Below the pieces are notes generated by a model, which worked only from the letters and a program-made list of their open reading frames with translations, was not told where the DNA came from and made no database searches. A program made the translations under genes and the position numbers. 64,000 nucleotides of DNA from positions 62,001-126,000 of the forward strand of contig NZ_JAMLIG010000003.1 in NCBI RefSeq assembly GCF_023954305.1, written 5' to 3'. The stretch is from Mesorhizobium sp. Its GTDB lineage: Bacteria; Pseudomonadota; Alphaproteobacteria; Rhizobiales; Rhizobiaceae. Of this stretch, positions 1-9,196 are shown in pieces. Numbering within the stretch: the stretch's first letter is position 1; each line of letters begins with the position of its first letter.

Positions 1-1
1 A

Positions 2-178
2 CGGCTCCTGGTCGAGGAGACAGCTGACGGTGTACTGCTGAAGCCGGCCCCGGTCTTCGCCGAGACGCAGCCGAACGAGGTTTTCGCTTCGCTTCCCTAT
101 AAGGGCAAGCCGAAGACGATCGAGGAGATGGACGCGGGCGTGCTCGCCGAGGCGAGGCGTCGGCATGCTCGCCGTTGA
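2..178 (+). CDS. Antitoxin of a VapBC/AbrB-type pair (5' end outside window)
   Basis: The frame is open from the window edge and gives the last 58 residues of a protein ending in an acidic and then Arg-rich tail (KTIEEMDAGVLAEARRRHAR). Such tails are typical of AbrB/MazE-fold antitoxins that wrap around a PIN toxin. The stop codon lies 14 bases inside the following toxin gene, the overlap expected of a translationally coupled toxin-antitoxin operon. The DNA-binding N-terminus is outside the window, so the antitoxin family is inferred from the tail and the neighbour. Confidence 0.75.
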   Translation, partial: RLLVEETADGVLLKPAPVFAETQPNEVFASLPYKGKPKTIEEMDAGVLAEARRRHARR

Positions 179-554
179 TACGAACCTCATCGTCCGCTAT
201 CTCACCGGGGATCACCCTAAGCAGTCGCAGCGTGCACGTGCCCTAATCGACGGCGAGCCGGTCTTCGTCGGCGTCACGGTCGTGCTAGAGGTTGAATGGG
301 TGCTGCGCAGCACCTACGAATACCGGCCGGCCGACGTCGTCCGGGCGCTGCGTGCCTTCGGCGGCCTTCCCACCGTGACGATCGAGGATGGCTCAGCCAT
401 TGCCACCGCTCTCGATCTCGCCGAGAAGGGAATGGATTTCGCGGACGCACTACACCTTAGCCGAGCCGCACATTGTGATGGCTTCGCCAGTTTCGATCGT
501 AGATTCGTCAGGGCAGCCACGGCTGCTGGCTATGAGGGTGTACGCGAAGCGTGA
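165..554 (+). CDS. vapC: PIN-domain toxin, VapC family ribonuclease
   Basis: The 129-residue protein has the usual size of a VapC toxin. It begins MLAVDTNLIVRYL, with the first catalytic Asp (residue 5) in the DTN motif. A conserved Glu lies in the EVEWVL segment, and a C-terminal acidic pair lies around GMDFADALHL and SFDRRF. PIN toxins are Mg-dependent endoribonucleases, usually cutting tRNA or rRNA. The ATG lies inside the end of the antitoxin gene. It may act as a stabilisation module for the element, but cognate partner and target are not visible here. Confidence 0.9.
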   Translation: MLAVDTNLIVRYLTGDHPKQSQRARALIDGEPVFVGVTVVLEVEWVLRSTYEYRPADVVRALRAFGGLPTVTIEDGSAIATALDLAEKGMDFADALHLSRAAHCDGFASFDRRFVRAATAAGYEGVREA

Positions 555-677
555 TCCCTTTGGCGGCAGCGCTCGCGGAACATGAAGCGCGTGGCAGCCA
601 CTCGCGTGACTGTTGGGTCATGTCTGTCAGGTGAGGGACGTCGACCTAAATCGCTGGCGGGAGCTATACACAGGCTC

Positions 678-1141
678 TCATCTGCCGCTTCGGCGGCGGC
701 GTTCACGAAATGAGGATGGTTCTGGAGGGCGGTGCTTCGGCGCGACGAACCGATCGACGGTGAAGATCTCGTTGGTGTTGGCTTCGAATAGCTTCAGGAT
801 GCGGTCTCCGACGGCAACGCACTCGTTGATCCAATGGAGATTGGAATCGCTGTACTTCGCCGCTCGATCTGGCGGCACGTAGACGATCGTGAAAATGCGA
901 CAGTGTCTCGCCTGTGGGCGCGGCATAGAAGTATTCCTTCACCCCGATTACGACACCGCCGGTGCTGTAGGAGGTAGAGACCGTGTCGCCGGGCCGCACG
1001 AGATCGGCGCCGTTCGGCGCGCCGGAGGGGCGTGCGACGGTATCGGCGGCGATCCGGCACCCCGAGGCCGGCGGTGTAGATGGAGTGAGCTCCCCAGAGG
1101 TTCTTGGCCGCCTGTGGCGGCTGCTTACGATGGATCCGCAT
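678..1141 (-). pseudogene. Hypothetical plasmid protein, split by two frameshifts
   Basis: Three consecutive protein-like segments lie in three different frames on the minus strand. The first starts MRIHRKQPPQ and runs to YTAGLG. The second (near 1070-900) contains ADLVRPGDTVSTSY and VKEYFYAAPTGETL. The third (near 900-680) contains FTIVYVPPDRAAKYSD and DRFVAPKHRPPEPS. The first shift falls in a GGGG run near 1063 and the second near 898; each is explained by one extra base. Read through, the product is about 150 residues. I do not recognise the family. It follows the small gene at 1125-1355 with an overlapping start. Real inactivation or sequencing error are both possible. Confidence 0.6.
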
Positions 1142-1355
1142 CGTTGCCCCCCCTCCTCAACAGTGCGCGGACCGCCGGCATGCGGCTGTCTATCTCTTCG
1201 TCGGACAGGTCCTCCAGGAACTTGAGGACAGTCCCCTTGCGGCTCTCCCAGGCAGACCGCTTCTTTCTGAAGCGGGCCGGCGGCTTCGGTGTCCCGTCGG
1301 AATACCGGATGACGCTCCCCAGAGAGACGCAATCGTAAATTGTATGTGCAGACAT
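1125..1355 (-). CDS. Small conserved-looking hypothetical protein
   Basis: This 76-residue protein (MSAHTIYDCVSLGSVIRYSDG...) starts at an ATG preceded by a GGAGA element seven bases upstream. It is charged and soluble, with no membrane segment. It sits between the ParB-like gene and the frameshifted gene at 678-1141, all on the minus strand, and its stop overlaps the next start by 17 bases, so the three probably form one transcript. Function unknown; the context suggests a plasmid maintenance or transfer accessory gene. Confidence 0.6.
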   Translation of the reverse strand: MSAHTIYDCVSLGSVIRYSDGTPKPPARFRKKRSAWESRKGTVLKFLEDLSDEEIDSRMPAVRALLRRGGNDADPS

Positions 1356-1430
1356 GCGTATGTCTCCATGTCGTAAAACGAAAAAGGGCCCGGCGGTGAA
1401 GGCCGGGCCTGGTGCGGTGCGGGAGGCCGG

Positions 1431-3584
1431 CTACTCGGCGGCGTGGAGGTGGTCGGCTTCCTCGCCGGGGACGGTCACCGGGTCATCGGAGGAGGTGCCG
1501 GTATCGCCGGCGAGGAAGGCAGGCAGCTCAGCGGCATCGCCGTCGAGAGCCGTCTCGTCCGTCACATCGCCGGTGATGGCTTCGGCGGCTTCACCAACCG
1601 CGTCGTCGCCAGCGAGGCGCAGCGGCTCCGGCAGCCAGTTCGACCCTTCGAGAAGACGAGCGGCCTCACGTGCCATCAAGTCCTTCTTCATGTGGTCGAT
1701 CAGCTGCGCGGAGTCCTCGCCCCGTGCTTCGCGCACCGCCTGGACGATCCGGGTCTTGGTGACGCGGCCGAGATAGTTGTCGACAGTCGGTTCCCAACCG
1801 GCCGTCACCATATCGAAGCCAAGCGTCGCTGCGAGCGCATCGGCATGAGCAAGCGCACCCGGCCGCTTGTTCCAGGGCTCGACGACAGCGTTGAGTGAGA
1901 GCGACGCGCAGTGCGCGAACAGCGCCTTGCGGCTCGCCTCGTCGAGGCCGAGCAGGAACTCCCACAGCTTGTCGCTGTCCGGCATATCCCTGTCCCAAGC
2001 CTCGTGCCGCTCGGCAATCTCCTTCGCCCAAGGCGTCTCGGCGAGACCCTGGACCTGGCCGAAGCTGTTGCTCGTCAGGCTGACCTCAAGGCAGCTGTCC
2101 TTGGCGAACCGGTAGAACACCTGCAGCACCAGCGCGTGGAGAACGGTGACGAAGGCGATGTCGGCATCGCTCGCCAACGCGTTGCGCAGCGCAAGCGTCT
2201 TCTGCGCGGTGAGATCGAAGACGAGCCGTTCGGGCAGAGGCTTGATGCCTTCATCTTCGGGGTCTTCAGTCGTGTCGGATGCGCCGTTCATGGCCCGGCC
2301 GTTGACGACGACGCCATTGGCGCTGTCATCGTCGGACCGCGACGGGTCGCGATCGCCGTCGTCGGCGTCTTCGTCATCCTCGTCCGCCTCGACCCGCGGT
2401 TCGTCCTCGGGACGGACAAAACCGGCATCGATCTGCAGCTGGCCATTGGCGCCGAGCGTGACAAACGCGCCGGCGATGGCTTTTTGCGCCGGGTCATAGA
2501 CCTGGGGGCGATCGCTGAACGCGTCGAGTTCGGCGCCAAGCTGATCGAGCTTGTCCTCGATCTCCTGGTCGGCATCCTCCATCTCGGAATATTTGGCGTC
2601 GAGCGCATCATACTCGGCCTTCACTGCATCGTAGCGGGCGATCTCATCGGCGCTGATCTCCGCCGGCTCGGCATAGACACGCCGCATGCCGGAGGTATGG
2701 CCATAGGGAAAGCTGATCGCCGCCTCGACCCACTTCCAGCCGTCGGCGCGGATTGTCTCGGCGCTGGCCTTCAGTCTGTCGAAGACCAGTTGCTCGAGGA
2801 GCGCTGCATCCTGGAACCAGCCCCCGGAATCCTGCTCGAACAAATCGCGCAGGATGACGCCGCCGGCGGCCTCGTAGACCTCGGCGCCAACATAGATTGC
2901 ACGGCGATCGTCGGCACGAACCGTCGTCTCCGTCAGCAGGCGCCTGATGTAGTAGGGCTCCTGCATATGCGGGTTGCCGCAGATGCGCTCCCAGACCTGC
3001 TCCTGACGGGCAGGGTCATCGGAGATCGAGAACGCCATGATCTGCTCGAGGCGGATTTCATCCCGTTCGTAGAGCTCAAGCAGTTTTGGCGAGACCGAGG
3101 CGAGCCTCAGGCGCTGCTTGACGATCGCCGGCGACACGAAGAAGCGGGCGCCGATCTCTTCGACGTCAAGGCCCTGCGCTCTCAGCGCCTTGAACGCGCG
3201 AAACTGATCGAGCGGATGCAGATTCTCGCGATGCACGTTCTCGGCAAGCGAGTCCTCTTCGGCGGATGTCGTGCTGCTGCGGTTGACAATGCAGGGGATC
3301 GGCTCGTTCTTCGCCAGACGCTTCTGCTTGATGAGCATGCCGAGCGCGAGATAGCGGCGGCCGCCGGCGGGCACTTCGAAGGTGCCGGTTTCCTCACCGT
3401 TTCCATCGAGCACGGGACGGACGTTGAGGCTCTGCAAGAGCTTACGCCGACCAATGTCGTCGGCGAGCTGCTCGATGGTGACGCCGTCCTTCACCCGGCG
3501 GACATTCTCCTGCGACAAGACAAGCTTGTCGTAGGCGATGTTCTCCGAGGGGTTCATTGCGATCTTCTGAATGGCCTTTGCCAT
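1431..3584 (-). CDS. ParB/RepB/Spo0J-like partition family protein (long plasmid form)
   Basis: The 717-residue product begins MAKAIQKIAMNPSEN; AAGGAGA lies eight bases before this ATG, so it is preferred over an upstream in-frame ATG at 3635. Residues about 25-130 form a ParB N-terminal nuclease-like domain (SQENVRR, GGRRYLAL, ENVHRENLHPLDQFRAF). A helix-turn-helix follows (RFFVSPAIVKQRLRLASVS). The middle has an acidic low-complexity stretch (EADEDDEDADDGD). The C-terminal half is alpha-helical and unassigned. ParB proteins bind centromere-like sites and CTP, but this long version usually travels with DUF932 genes rather than a ParA. No parA or parS is visible, so a true partition role is uncertain. 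Confidence 0.85.
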   Translation of the reverse strand: MAKAIQKIAMNPSENIAYDKLVLSQENVRRVKDGVTIEQLADDIGRRKLLQSLNVRPVLDGNGEETGTFEVPAGGRRYLALGMLIKQKRLAKNEPIPCIVNRSSTTSAEEDSLAENVHRENLHPLDQFRAFKALRAQGLDVEEIGARFFVSPAIVKQRLRLASVSPKLLELYERDEIRLEQIMAFSISDDPARQEQVWERICGNPHMQEPYYIRRLLTETTVRADDRRAIYVGAEVYEAAGGVILRDLFEQDSGGWFQDAALLEQLVFDRLKASAETIRADGWKWVEAAISFPYGHTSGMRRVYAEPAEISADEIARYDAVKAEYDALDAKYSEMEDADQEIEDKLDQLGAELDAFSDRPQVYDPAQKAIAGAFVTLGANGQLQIDAGFVRPEDEPRVEADEDDEDADDGDRDPSRSDDDSANGVVVNGRAMNGASDTTEDPEDEGIKPLPERLVFDLTAQKTLALRNALASDADIAFVTVLHALVLQVFYRFAKDSCLEVSLTSNSFGQVQGLAETPWAKEIAERHEAWDRDMPDSDKLWEFLLGLDEASRKALFAHCASLSLNAVVEPWNKRPGALAHADALAATLGFDMVTAGWEPTVDNYLGRVTKTRIVQAVREARGEDSAQLIDHMKKDLMAREAARLLEGSNWLPEPLRLAGDDAVGEAAEAITGDVTDETALDGDAAELPAFLAGDTGTSSDDPVTVPGEEADHLHAAE

Positions 3585-3737
3585 GGTCAGGGTCTCCTTG
3601 ACGGGCGGCCCGGGGTCTCTCCTCGAACCTCCCAACCCGTCAGGAACCCTCCCCTCCCCTCTGCCTCTCGCCGCGCCGCGCGCCGCCGGCTGCCAGCCGC
3701 GCGACGGAGCTTGACTGTCATCTCAGGTGGCGGTGGA

Positions 3738-4934
3738 TCAGTGGACGAGATCGAGGAGCTTCTTGGCCTTGCCTTCCATCTCGAGTCGGACATCCTGATG
3801 CTGCCTGCCGCGAGCGACCCGTGTGATGCCCTGCACGAAGTCGAAAACCGACGCCGGCGGATGGCCTTCGTCGGTGAGCACGGCGTCGATGATCTTCGTG
3901 GTTTCAGCCTTGGAGAAGCCTCGCTTGCGCAAGAAGTTGGTCCGATCGTCATCGTCGCACGCGACGATCCGCTCGCGCGCCGCCTTAATGCCATTGATGA
4001 AGGGCATAGGCGAGGATTCGGCAAACTGGATTAGCGCAGGCTCGGCTTCGAGAGCAAAGCGTGACGCAGCATATTTGGAGTGGCGGATGGTGATTTCCTG
4101 GAAATCCTCGACGCCCCATAGATTCCTGTTGCAACATACGGCACGCAGGTAAAAGCTTGCAATTCCAAGGGTTTTAGAGCCGACCTCGCTGTTCCAGGCG
4201 TAGAATCCGCGGAAGTAGAGATCAGGTTCACCATTCGGCAACCGCCCGGCTTCGATCGGATTCAGATCATCGACAAGGAATACAAAGATGTCGCGGTCCG
4301 AGGCATAAAGCGTGGTCGTGTCCTGCGAGATATCGACGTTTGGGTTGTAGATGTGGGTCGACCAGTCCAGGACACCAGGTACCTTCCATCGCGTATCGCC
4401 GGTGCCGTTGCCGGCAATCTTCTGCACGGCCTCGACCAGCTGATGATCGAAAATCCTGCCATAGTCGGGACCGGTCACTGCCCGCAACTCGAGGCGGCCG
4501 TTCTCGATTTCGAGCGTCTTTACCTGCTCTGCCCGGTGCGAAGTCAGCCCGTACTGGAGATTGATGGCGGCGAGCGGGGCCGGGAGCTGGCGCAGATACG
4601 CTGCTGGCGCGCCGACCAGGCTGGCAAGCTGGCCAAAACTCCAATGCGTGGGCGCAACCGGTGCCTCGGCATCGGGCAGCATGAGCATGAGGCGTTCCGC
4701 GTCGTCACGGCTGGCTTCGACGCGGATCCGTTCGCTTTCGACAACGCGCGTACGGCTGCGCTGCGACCGGGCCCTTACCGAGTTCCGGAGGTCGGTGAGG
4801 GACAGATACCGCTCGTCCGCTGGCCGGTTGAACCATTCCGACGACACGCGGCCGACACGCTGGCCGCGGCTGACATCCACCTTATAGCCCGCACGCGCGT
4901 TTCGCGTCGGCGCCTGAATTTCCATCTGTGTCAT
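3738..4934 (-). CDS. DUF932 family plasmid/phage-like protein
   Basis: The 398-residue protein matches the DUF932 family in length and pattern: a central block with THIYNPNVDIS and DRDIFVFLVDD and then FRGFYAWNSEVGSKTLG and RNLWGVEDF. The family is common on alphaproteobacterial plasmids and in some phages, and its biochemical role is unknown. It lies 153 bases upstream of the ParB-like gene on the same strand and is divergent from and overlapping the 5' region of the DUF1173 gene. This ParB-like/DUF932/DUF1173 trio recurs on rhizobial plasmids as I know them. Confidence 0.85.
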   Translation of the reverse strand: MTQMEIQAPTRNARAGYKVDVSRGQRVGRVSSEWFNRPADERYLSLTDLRNSVRARSQRSRTRVVESERIRVEASRDDAERLMLMLPDAEAPVAPTHWSFGQLASLVGAPAAYLRQLPAPLAAINLQYGLTSHRAEQVKTLEIENGRLELRAVTGPDYGRIFDHQLVEAVQKIAGNGTGDTRWKVPGVLDWSTHIYNPNVDISQDTTTLYASDRDIFVFLVDDLNPIEAGRLPNGEPDLYFRGFYAWNSEVGSKTLGIASFYLRAVCCNRNLWGVEDFQEITIRHSKYAASRFALEAEPALIQFAESSPMPFINGIKAARERIVACDDDDRTNFLRKRGFSKAETTKIIDAVLTDEGHPPASVFDFVQGITRVARGRQHQDVRLEMEGKAKKLLDLVH

Positions 4935-5179
4935 GGGTTTGCTCCGCGACGGACGCCGAGAGCCTCTCTCCCGGACCTAGCCCGCCACCGCAAGCCCGCC
5001 CGCCCTCTTCCTCTGCCGGCGGTCTGCCTGCGATCTGCCGCGCAAGCGAAGCGCCGGCGGTGCGGCAGGCCCTGCGTCAGGGAGACGCCCAAAAACGCAT
5101 CGCCTGCAGCCAAAGCATCCTGGGCAAACGTGTCCGCCATGCCATCACGGACAAGTCGGATTGCTTCGATGGCAAAACC

Positions 5180-6424
5180 ATGAATCAATGTGCGGGGGAT
5201 GCGGCGGCGTCCGGAGCAATGGAGGCGATGCGACGATTCAGACTTGCTGACCAGGTGATCCAGGAAGCGGCGCCCGATCTTCAGGCTGCGCTTGCGGATG
5301 CGTATCGCAGAAAGCTGCGGCCGCTTTGCCTGTGCAAGGAGCCAAGCCCGGTGATGTACATCGCGGAGGTTGGCGATCAATACATCGTCAAGCGGATGCC
5401 GCTGTCGGGTGGGGGGCATGATCCTTCCTGTTTCTCTTATGAGCCCCCCGACGAATTGTCCGGCCTCGGCGTGCTGATGGGCAGCGCGATCCAGGTCGAT
5501 TCCGAGAGCGGCATGGCGGCACTGAAGCTGGATTTTAGCCTGTCTAAGGTTGGCGCGCGATCTTCGCCGGCAACTGGCGCTGGAGGTTCGGACAGCGTGG
5601 TCGGGGACAACAAGAAACTGTCGCTGCGTGGCTTGCTTCATTATCTCTGGCACGAAGCCGAACTGACAGTTTGGACGGCGCGATGGACTGGCAAGCGCCA
5701 TTGGTGGAATATCCGTTGGCACCTGGTCGAGGCCTCGCGCCAAATGACGGTCAAGGGCGGACCGCTCCGAGAAGTCCTATTCGTGCCAGAGCCGTTCCGG
5801 TCCGTCGACAAATCCGCGATCGAACAGAGGCGCACTGAGGCGCTTGCATCCGCGTTGCCGCCGAAGAGCGGTCCCCGAAAGCTGATGGTCGTCGTCGGCG
5901 AGGTCAAGGAATTCGTGCCGGCACGCCGCGGCCACAAATTGATCGTCAAGCACATGCCGGGGTTCGTGTTCTTTCTGGATGAGAGCCTTCATCGTCGGCT
6001 CCAAACCCGTTTTGAGAATGAGATGATGCTATGGGGTGCGGATGAAACTTCCCATTTGATCGTCATCGCGACGTTTGGGCTATCGCCGGCCGGGCTCGCC
6101 GTCATTGAGGAAATGGCCCTCATGGTGGTGGCCGAGAATTGGGTGCCCTACGATTCCGCCTATGAAAAGAAGTTGGTCGAGGCGCTCGCCAGGGTGAAGG
6201 AGCGAAGTGTGAAGGCTCTGCGTTACAATCTGCCGCCGGACAAGCCGACTGCGGCTGCGATACTGCAGCGTCAAGGCGGGCCAATCGGTCTCTATGTCGT
6301 TCCGCCTTCAGCAGACCGTTCCTACGAGGACGTCCTTGAGGAGCTCATCGCATCACGACCTGAGGCCGACGCCTGGATGTGGCGCGTAGCGGATGGTGAA
6401 ATGCCGCCATTGCCCTATGACTAG
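5180..6424 (+). CDS. DUF1173 family protein
   Basis: The C-terminal 400 residues match DUF1173: RPLCLC near the start (Cys pair), then YIVKRMP, HDPSCFSYEPP and LSGLG. The conserved Cys residues suggest a metal site near the N-terminus, which is inference. The frame is open from 4928, but the first 80 residues look non-coding. ATGs at 5180, 5219 and 5228 are all possible; family alignment from memory favours 5228 (MRRFRLADQVIQ), although its GGAGG is only two bases away. It is divergent from the DUF932 gene. Function unknown; plasmid-associated. Confidence 0.8.
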   Translation: MNQCAGDAAASGAMEAMRRFRLADQVIQEAAPDLQAALADAYRRKLRPLCLCKEPSPVMYIAEVGDQYIVKRMPLSGGGHDPSCFSYEPPDELSGLGVLMGSAIQVDSESGMAALKLDFSLSKVGARSSPATGAGGSDSVVGDNKKLSLRGLLHYLWHEAELTVWTARWTGKRHWWNIRWHLVEASRQMTVKGGPLREVLFVPEPFRSVDKSAIEQRRTEALASALPPKSGPRKLMVVVGEVKEFVPARRGHKLIVKHMPGFVFFLDESLHRRLQTRFENEMMLWGADETSHLIVIATFGLSPAGLAVIEEMALMVVAENWVPYDSAYEKKLVEALARVKERSVKALRYNLPPDKPTAAAILQRQGGPIGLYVVPPSADRSYEDVLEELIASRPEADAWMWRVADGEMPPLPYD

Positions 6425-6513
6425 GGTTTTGCGCATGGATCGGCGTTCAACCCACGGCGGGGCTGACTTGTAACGGGTAATCGATGCGAGTTTTCAGCAG
6501 ACCGCTGAGTGCC

Positions 6514-6726
6514 TCATGCAGCGGGGACCTGCCCATGCCTCTGCCGCCACAGGCGACCGTACTCGTGCCGCACGATCGAGAACATCCAGGCGGAGAACGA
6601 CGTGACCGTGCGCAAAGCTCCGATGCGGCGATAGACGAGAAGAAGTGTTTCCTGAGCCGTGTCTTCGGCGTTGCTGGTTGAGGCAGATCGCCACCATGGG
6701 TTACTTCCGTTAGCTTGCTCTGACAC
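6514..6726 (-). pseudogene. ECF sigma factor fragment (region 2 only)
   Basis: A 70-residue frame contains AEDTAQETLLLVYRRIGAL and FSAWMFSIVRHE, the helices of sigma-70 region 2 that bind the -10 element and core polymerase. The N-terminal part of region 2 and all of region 4 are missing, and the frame stops soon after region 2. ECF factors are normally about 170-200 residues, so this is a remnant. It lies downstream of the mer operon on the same strand. The sequence between 6425 and 6513 shows nothing recognisable. Confidence 0.5.
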
Positions 6727-6946
6727 TGCGCTGAAACAGCATCATCCTTTTCTTCTGCACAATTCGACCATCTGAGCGCGCAGACGGTTCGTTTCTTGGA
6801 TTGACTGCGTCATAGAGGCGTCAGCTCGGCGAAAGGGTTCAAACGAATTTGCAGGAGTGATCACACTTTCGTGAGCCCGATTATTCCCATCGGTGCGGGC
6901 TCGCGAAGCCTGATCGAGAGCGTGTCGTCCGAAGGCTCGGAAGCGG

Positions 6947-7624
6947 TCAGGCCGGTCCAGCCAGAGCGGCAAACAGGCCGAACCAGATAGACCACAGGCC
7001 GAGGGTGATAAGCAGTAGCCCGGCCCAGAACGGCATTTTGGTGGAGAGCCCCGCAATTCGATCGAACAGCTGGCGCGCCGGCTCGAATACCGCTGCCGCG
7101 ACAAGTGGCAGGGACAGGGCAAGGCCGAACACGGCAAGTGACACAAAGCCGCCGAAAAGCGTGTTGCCGCTCGCGCCACCAGCGGCCGCAATGCCGAGCA
7201 GAACCAGAAGCAGCGGCGCAGCGCAGGCGGGAATGTTCAGGCCGAAGATGAGGCCGAGCCCGACCGAGCTGCGCGTGCCGTTCAAGCCGGCCAACCTTGG
7301 CCCGATCGACCGCATGAGAAAACCGGCGCGACCAAATAGGTAGAGGAAGCCGATGACCACATAGACAGTCCCGAGCACAATCCACGCGCCGCGCTGAAAA
7401 CCCAGAAAGGCCGACCCGACCAGCACCGCCAGCATGCCGAGGGCGCCGATGAAGAGCGCCCTTGTGAACGCGAAAAGGACTGTCTCCGTGAATTTCCGCG
7501 TTCCGGACTTGCCCTCCAGGTATTTGATGAAGATCAGGCTCGATCCAATCGAGCACGGTTCGATGAAGCCGAACAGACCGAGCCCGACCGGGAGGATGAG
7601 GAGATTGAACAGACTGAATTCCAT
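6947..7624 (-). CDS. CcdA/DsbD-like membrane protein linked to mer operon
   Basis: The 225-residue, six-helix membrane protein carries a Pro-Cys in the first helix (FIEPCSIGSSLIF) and another in the fourth (NIPACAAPLLLVLLG). This is the paired-Cys arrangement of CcdA/DsbD transmembrane domains, which move reducing equivalents from cytoplasmic thioredoxin across the membrane. It lies 140 bases downstream of merA on the same strand and is probably the last gene of the mer transcript. A role in keeping Mer cysteines reduced, or in metal transport, is inference. The start ATG has a weak GGAG about 11 bases upstream. Confidence 0.75.
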   Translation of the reverse strand: MEFSLFNLLILPVGLGLFGFIEPCSIGSSLIFIKYLEGKSGTRKFTETVLFAFTRALFIGALGMLAVLVGSAFLGFQRGAWIVLGTVYVVIGFLYLFGRAGFLMRSIGPRLAGLNGTRSSVGLGLIFGLNIPACAAPLLLVLLGIAAAGGASGNTLFGGFVSLAVFGLALSLPLVAAAVFEPARQLFDRIAGLSTKMPFWAGLLLITLGLWSIWFGLFAALAGPA

Positions 7625-7764
7625 TGCCGCCGACGCTCCATGACCAGAGACCCGGTCCGTGTGACACCTTCCTTAATCCCGCTCTCCGCTCGTGATCGTC
7701 GCGTCAGACCCACGCTCACTCCCGGCGCTTGAGAAGACCGGCCGCGGCAATGTGAGCGAACTCC

Positions 7765-9195
7765 TCACCCCGCGCAGCAGGAGAGCTTTGCAACGTCCTT
7801 TTCGAAGCCTTGTGCCGCGAGTCTCAACCCTTCGACCGTGGTGAGATAGGGGAAGATCGTCTCGCCCAGTTCCTTGGCCGTCATCCCGTATTTGATCGCC
7901 AGCACCATGGTCTGGATGCTGTCGGCACCTTCGGGTGCGAGAATCTGCGCACCCAGCAGGCGATCGGTCTTGGCATCGGCTACCAGCTTGACAAGGCCGC
8001 GGGTGTCTCGTGCCGCGAGCGCGCGTGGCACCAGATCGAGGGGAACAATTGACCTCTTGACCCCATAACCGGCGGCGCGTGCTTGCGCCTCGCTCAATCC
8101 CACACCGGCTACTTGTGGATCAGTGAAGACTACCCAGGGCATGGTGGCGTTGTCGTAGGTGTGGCTGTCGCCATTGAGCGCATTGCGCGCAGCTAGCTTG
8201 GCTCCGTATGCCGCCATGTAAACGAACTGATCGCGTCCCGTCACATCGCCGGCGGCATAGACACCGGATCTCGAGGTACGCATCCGGTCATCGACGACGA
8301 TACCGCCATTGGGCGCCAGCCTTATGCCGGCCTCCTCCAGGCCAAGATCCGCCGTGTTGGGCGTGCGTCCAGTGGTTACCAGGACCTGCTCGGCGGTGAG
8401 CGTTTCGGCGCGGCCGCCCACATCAATGGTCAGCACAATTTCGTCGTCCCGGCTTTCGATCCTGGAATAGGTCAGACCGGTGCGAACCATGATGCCCTCG
8501 TCGCCCAGATAGCCAGTGAGGGTCTGGGCGATTTCTGGTTCCGCTTCGGGCAGCAGACGCGAGCGTGTGACAATGGTGACAGCTGCCCCGGCACGCGCGA
8601 ACATCTGGGCCAATTCGCAACCGATATAGCCGCCACCGATGACGACAAGAGACCGCGGCTGCGATTCAAGTTCCAGCGCAGTGGTGCTGGTGAGATAAGG
8701 GATGCTCTCGATGCCGGGGATGTTAGGGATAGCCGGTGATGCGCCGGTTGCGATGATGATCTTGCCGGCTGCGACTGGGCTGTCGTTCACGATCACGCCG
8801 GCGCCATTCAGCCGCGCCGCGCCATCCAAATAGGTAATGCCGTCATATTCGGGCAGCAGATCGACATATTTCTTCTGCCGGAGCGTTCCAACGAGATCGT
8901 TCTTGGCCGCGATCAGAGCTCGCCAGTCAGTGACATGAGCCTCACCGGCGAGGCCGGGGAACCGACTTGCCGCGCGTGCGCCATGCAGAGCCTCAGTGGC
9001 GCGGATCATGGTCTTTGAGGGCACACAACCGACATTGACGCAGGTGCCGCCGATGAGACCATGTCCGATGAGAGCTACATTCGCGCCTTGCTCGGCAGCC
9101 GTGATCGCAGCGGAGAAGCCCGCCGAACCCGCGCCGATGACGGCGAGATCATAGCCACCCTTCCGGCTTCCGCCCGTGCTGCAGCAATCGGCCAT
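7765..9195 (-). CDS. merA: Mercury(II) reductase
   Basis: This NADPH-dependent flavoprotein reduces cytoplasmic Hg2+ to volatile Hg0. The FAD-binding motif GAGSAGFSAA is near residue 18, the redox-active pair GTCVNVGCVPSK near residue 50, the NAD(P) motif GGGYIGCE near residue 190, and TGRTPNT and AAGDVTG follow. The C-terminal vicinal cysteines (LSCCAG) that hand over Hg are intact. There is no N-terminal MerP-like domain, only a short Cys pair (MADCCSTGG). The ATG at 9195 has GGAAGG seven bases upstream, better than the ATG at 9210. It begins one base after the merF stop. Confidence 0.97.
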   Translation of the reverse strand: MADCCSTGGSRKGGYDLAVIGAGSAGFSAAITAAEQGANVALIGHGLIGGTCVNVGCVPSKTMIRATEALHGARAASRFPGLAGEAHVTDWRALIAAKNDLVGTLRQKKYVDLLPEYDGITYLDGAARLNGAGVIVNDSPVAAGKIIIATGASPAIPNIPGIESIPYLTSTTALELESQPRSLVVIGGGYIGCELAQMFARAGAAVTIVTRSRLLPEAEPEIAQTLTGYLGDEGIMVRTGLTYSRIESRDDEIVLTIDVGGRAETLTAEQVLVTTGRTPNTADLGLEEAGIRLAPNGGIVVDDRMRTSRSGVYAAGDVTGRDQFVYMAAYGAKLAARNALNGDSHTYDNATMPWVVFTDPQVAGVGLSEAQARAAGYGVKRSIVPLDLVPRALAARDTRGLVKLVADAKTDRLLGAQILAPEGADSIQTMVLAIKYGMTAKELGETIFPYLTTVEGLRLAAQGFEKDVAKLSCCAG

Positions 9196-9196
9196 G

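Noticed and set aside
1911..4034. 707-codon open frame on the plus strand
   Set aside because: It is antisense to the ParB-like and DUF932 genes, has no ribosome-binding site and no recognisable domain; high GC creates such shadows.
6742..6810. Short minus-strand peptide MTQSIQETNRLRAQM... as part of the sigma factor
   Set aside because: It is in a different frame, stops after 23 codons and does not match the start of ECF sigma factors I know.
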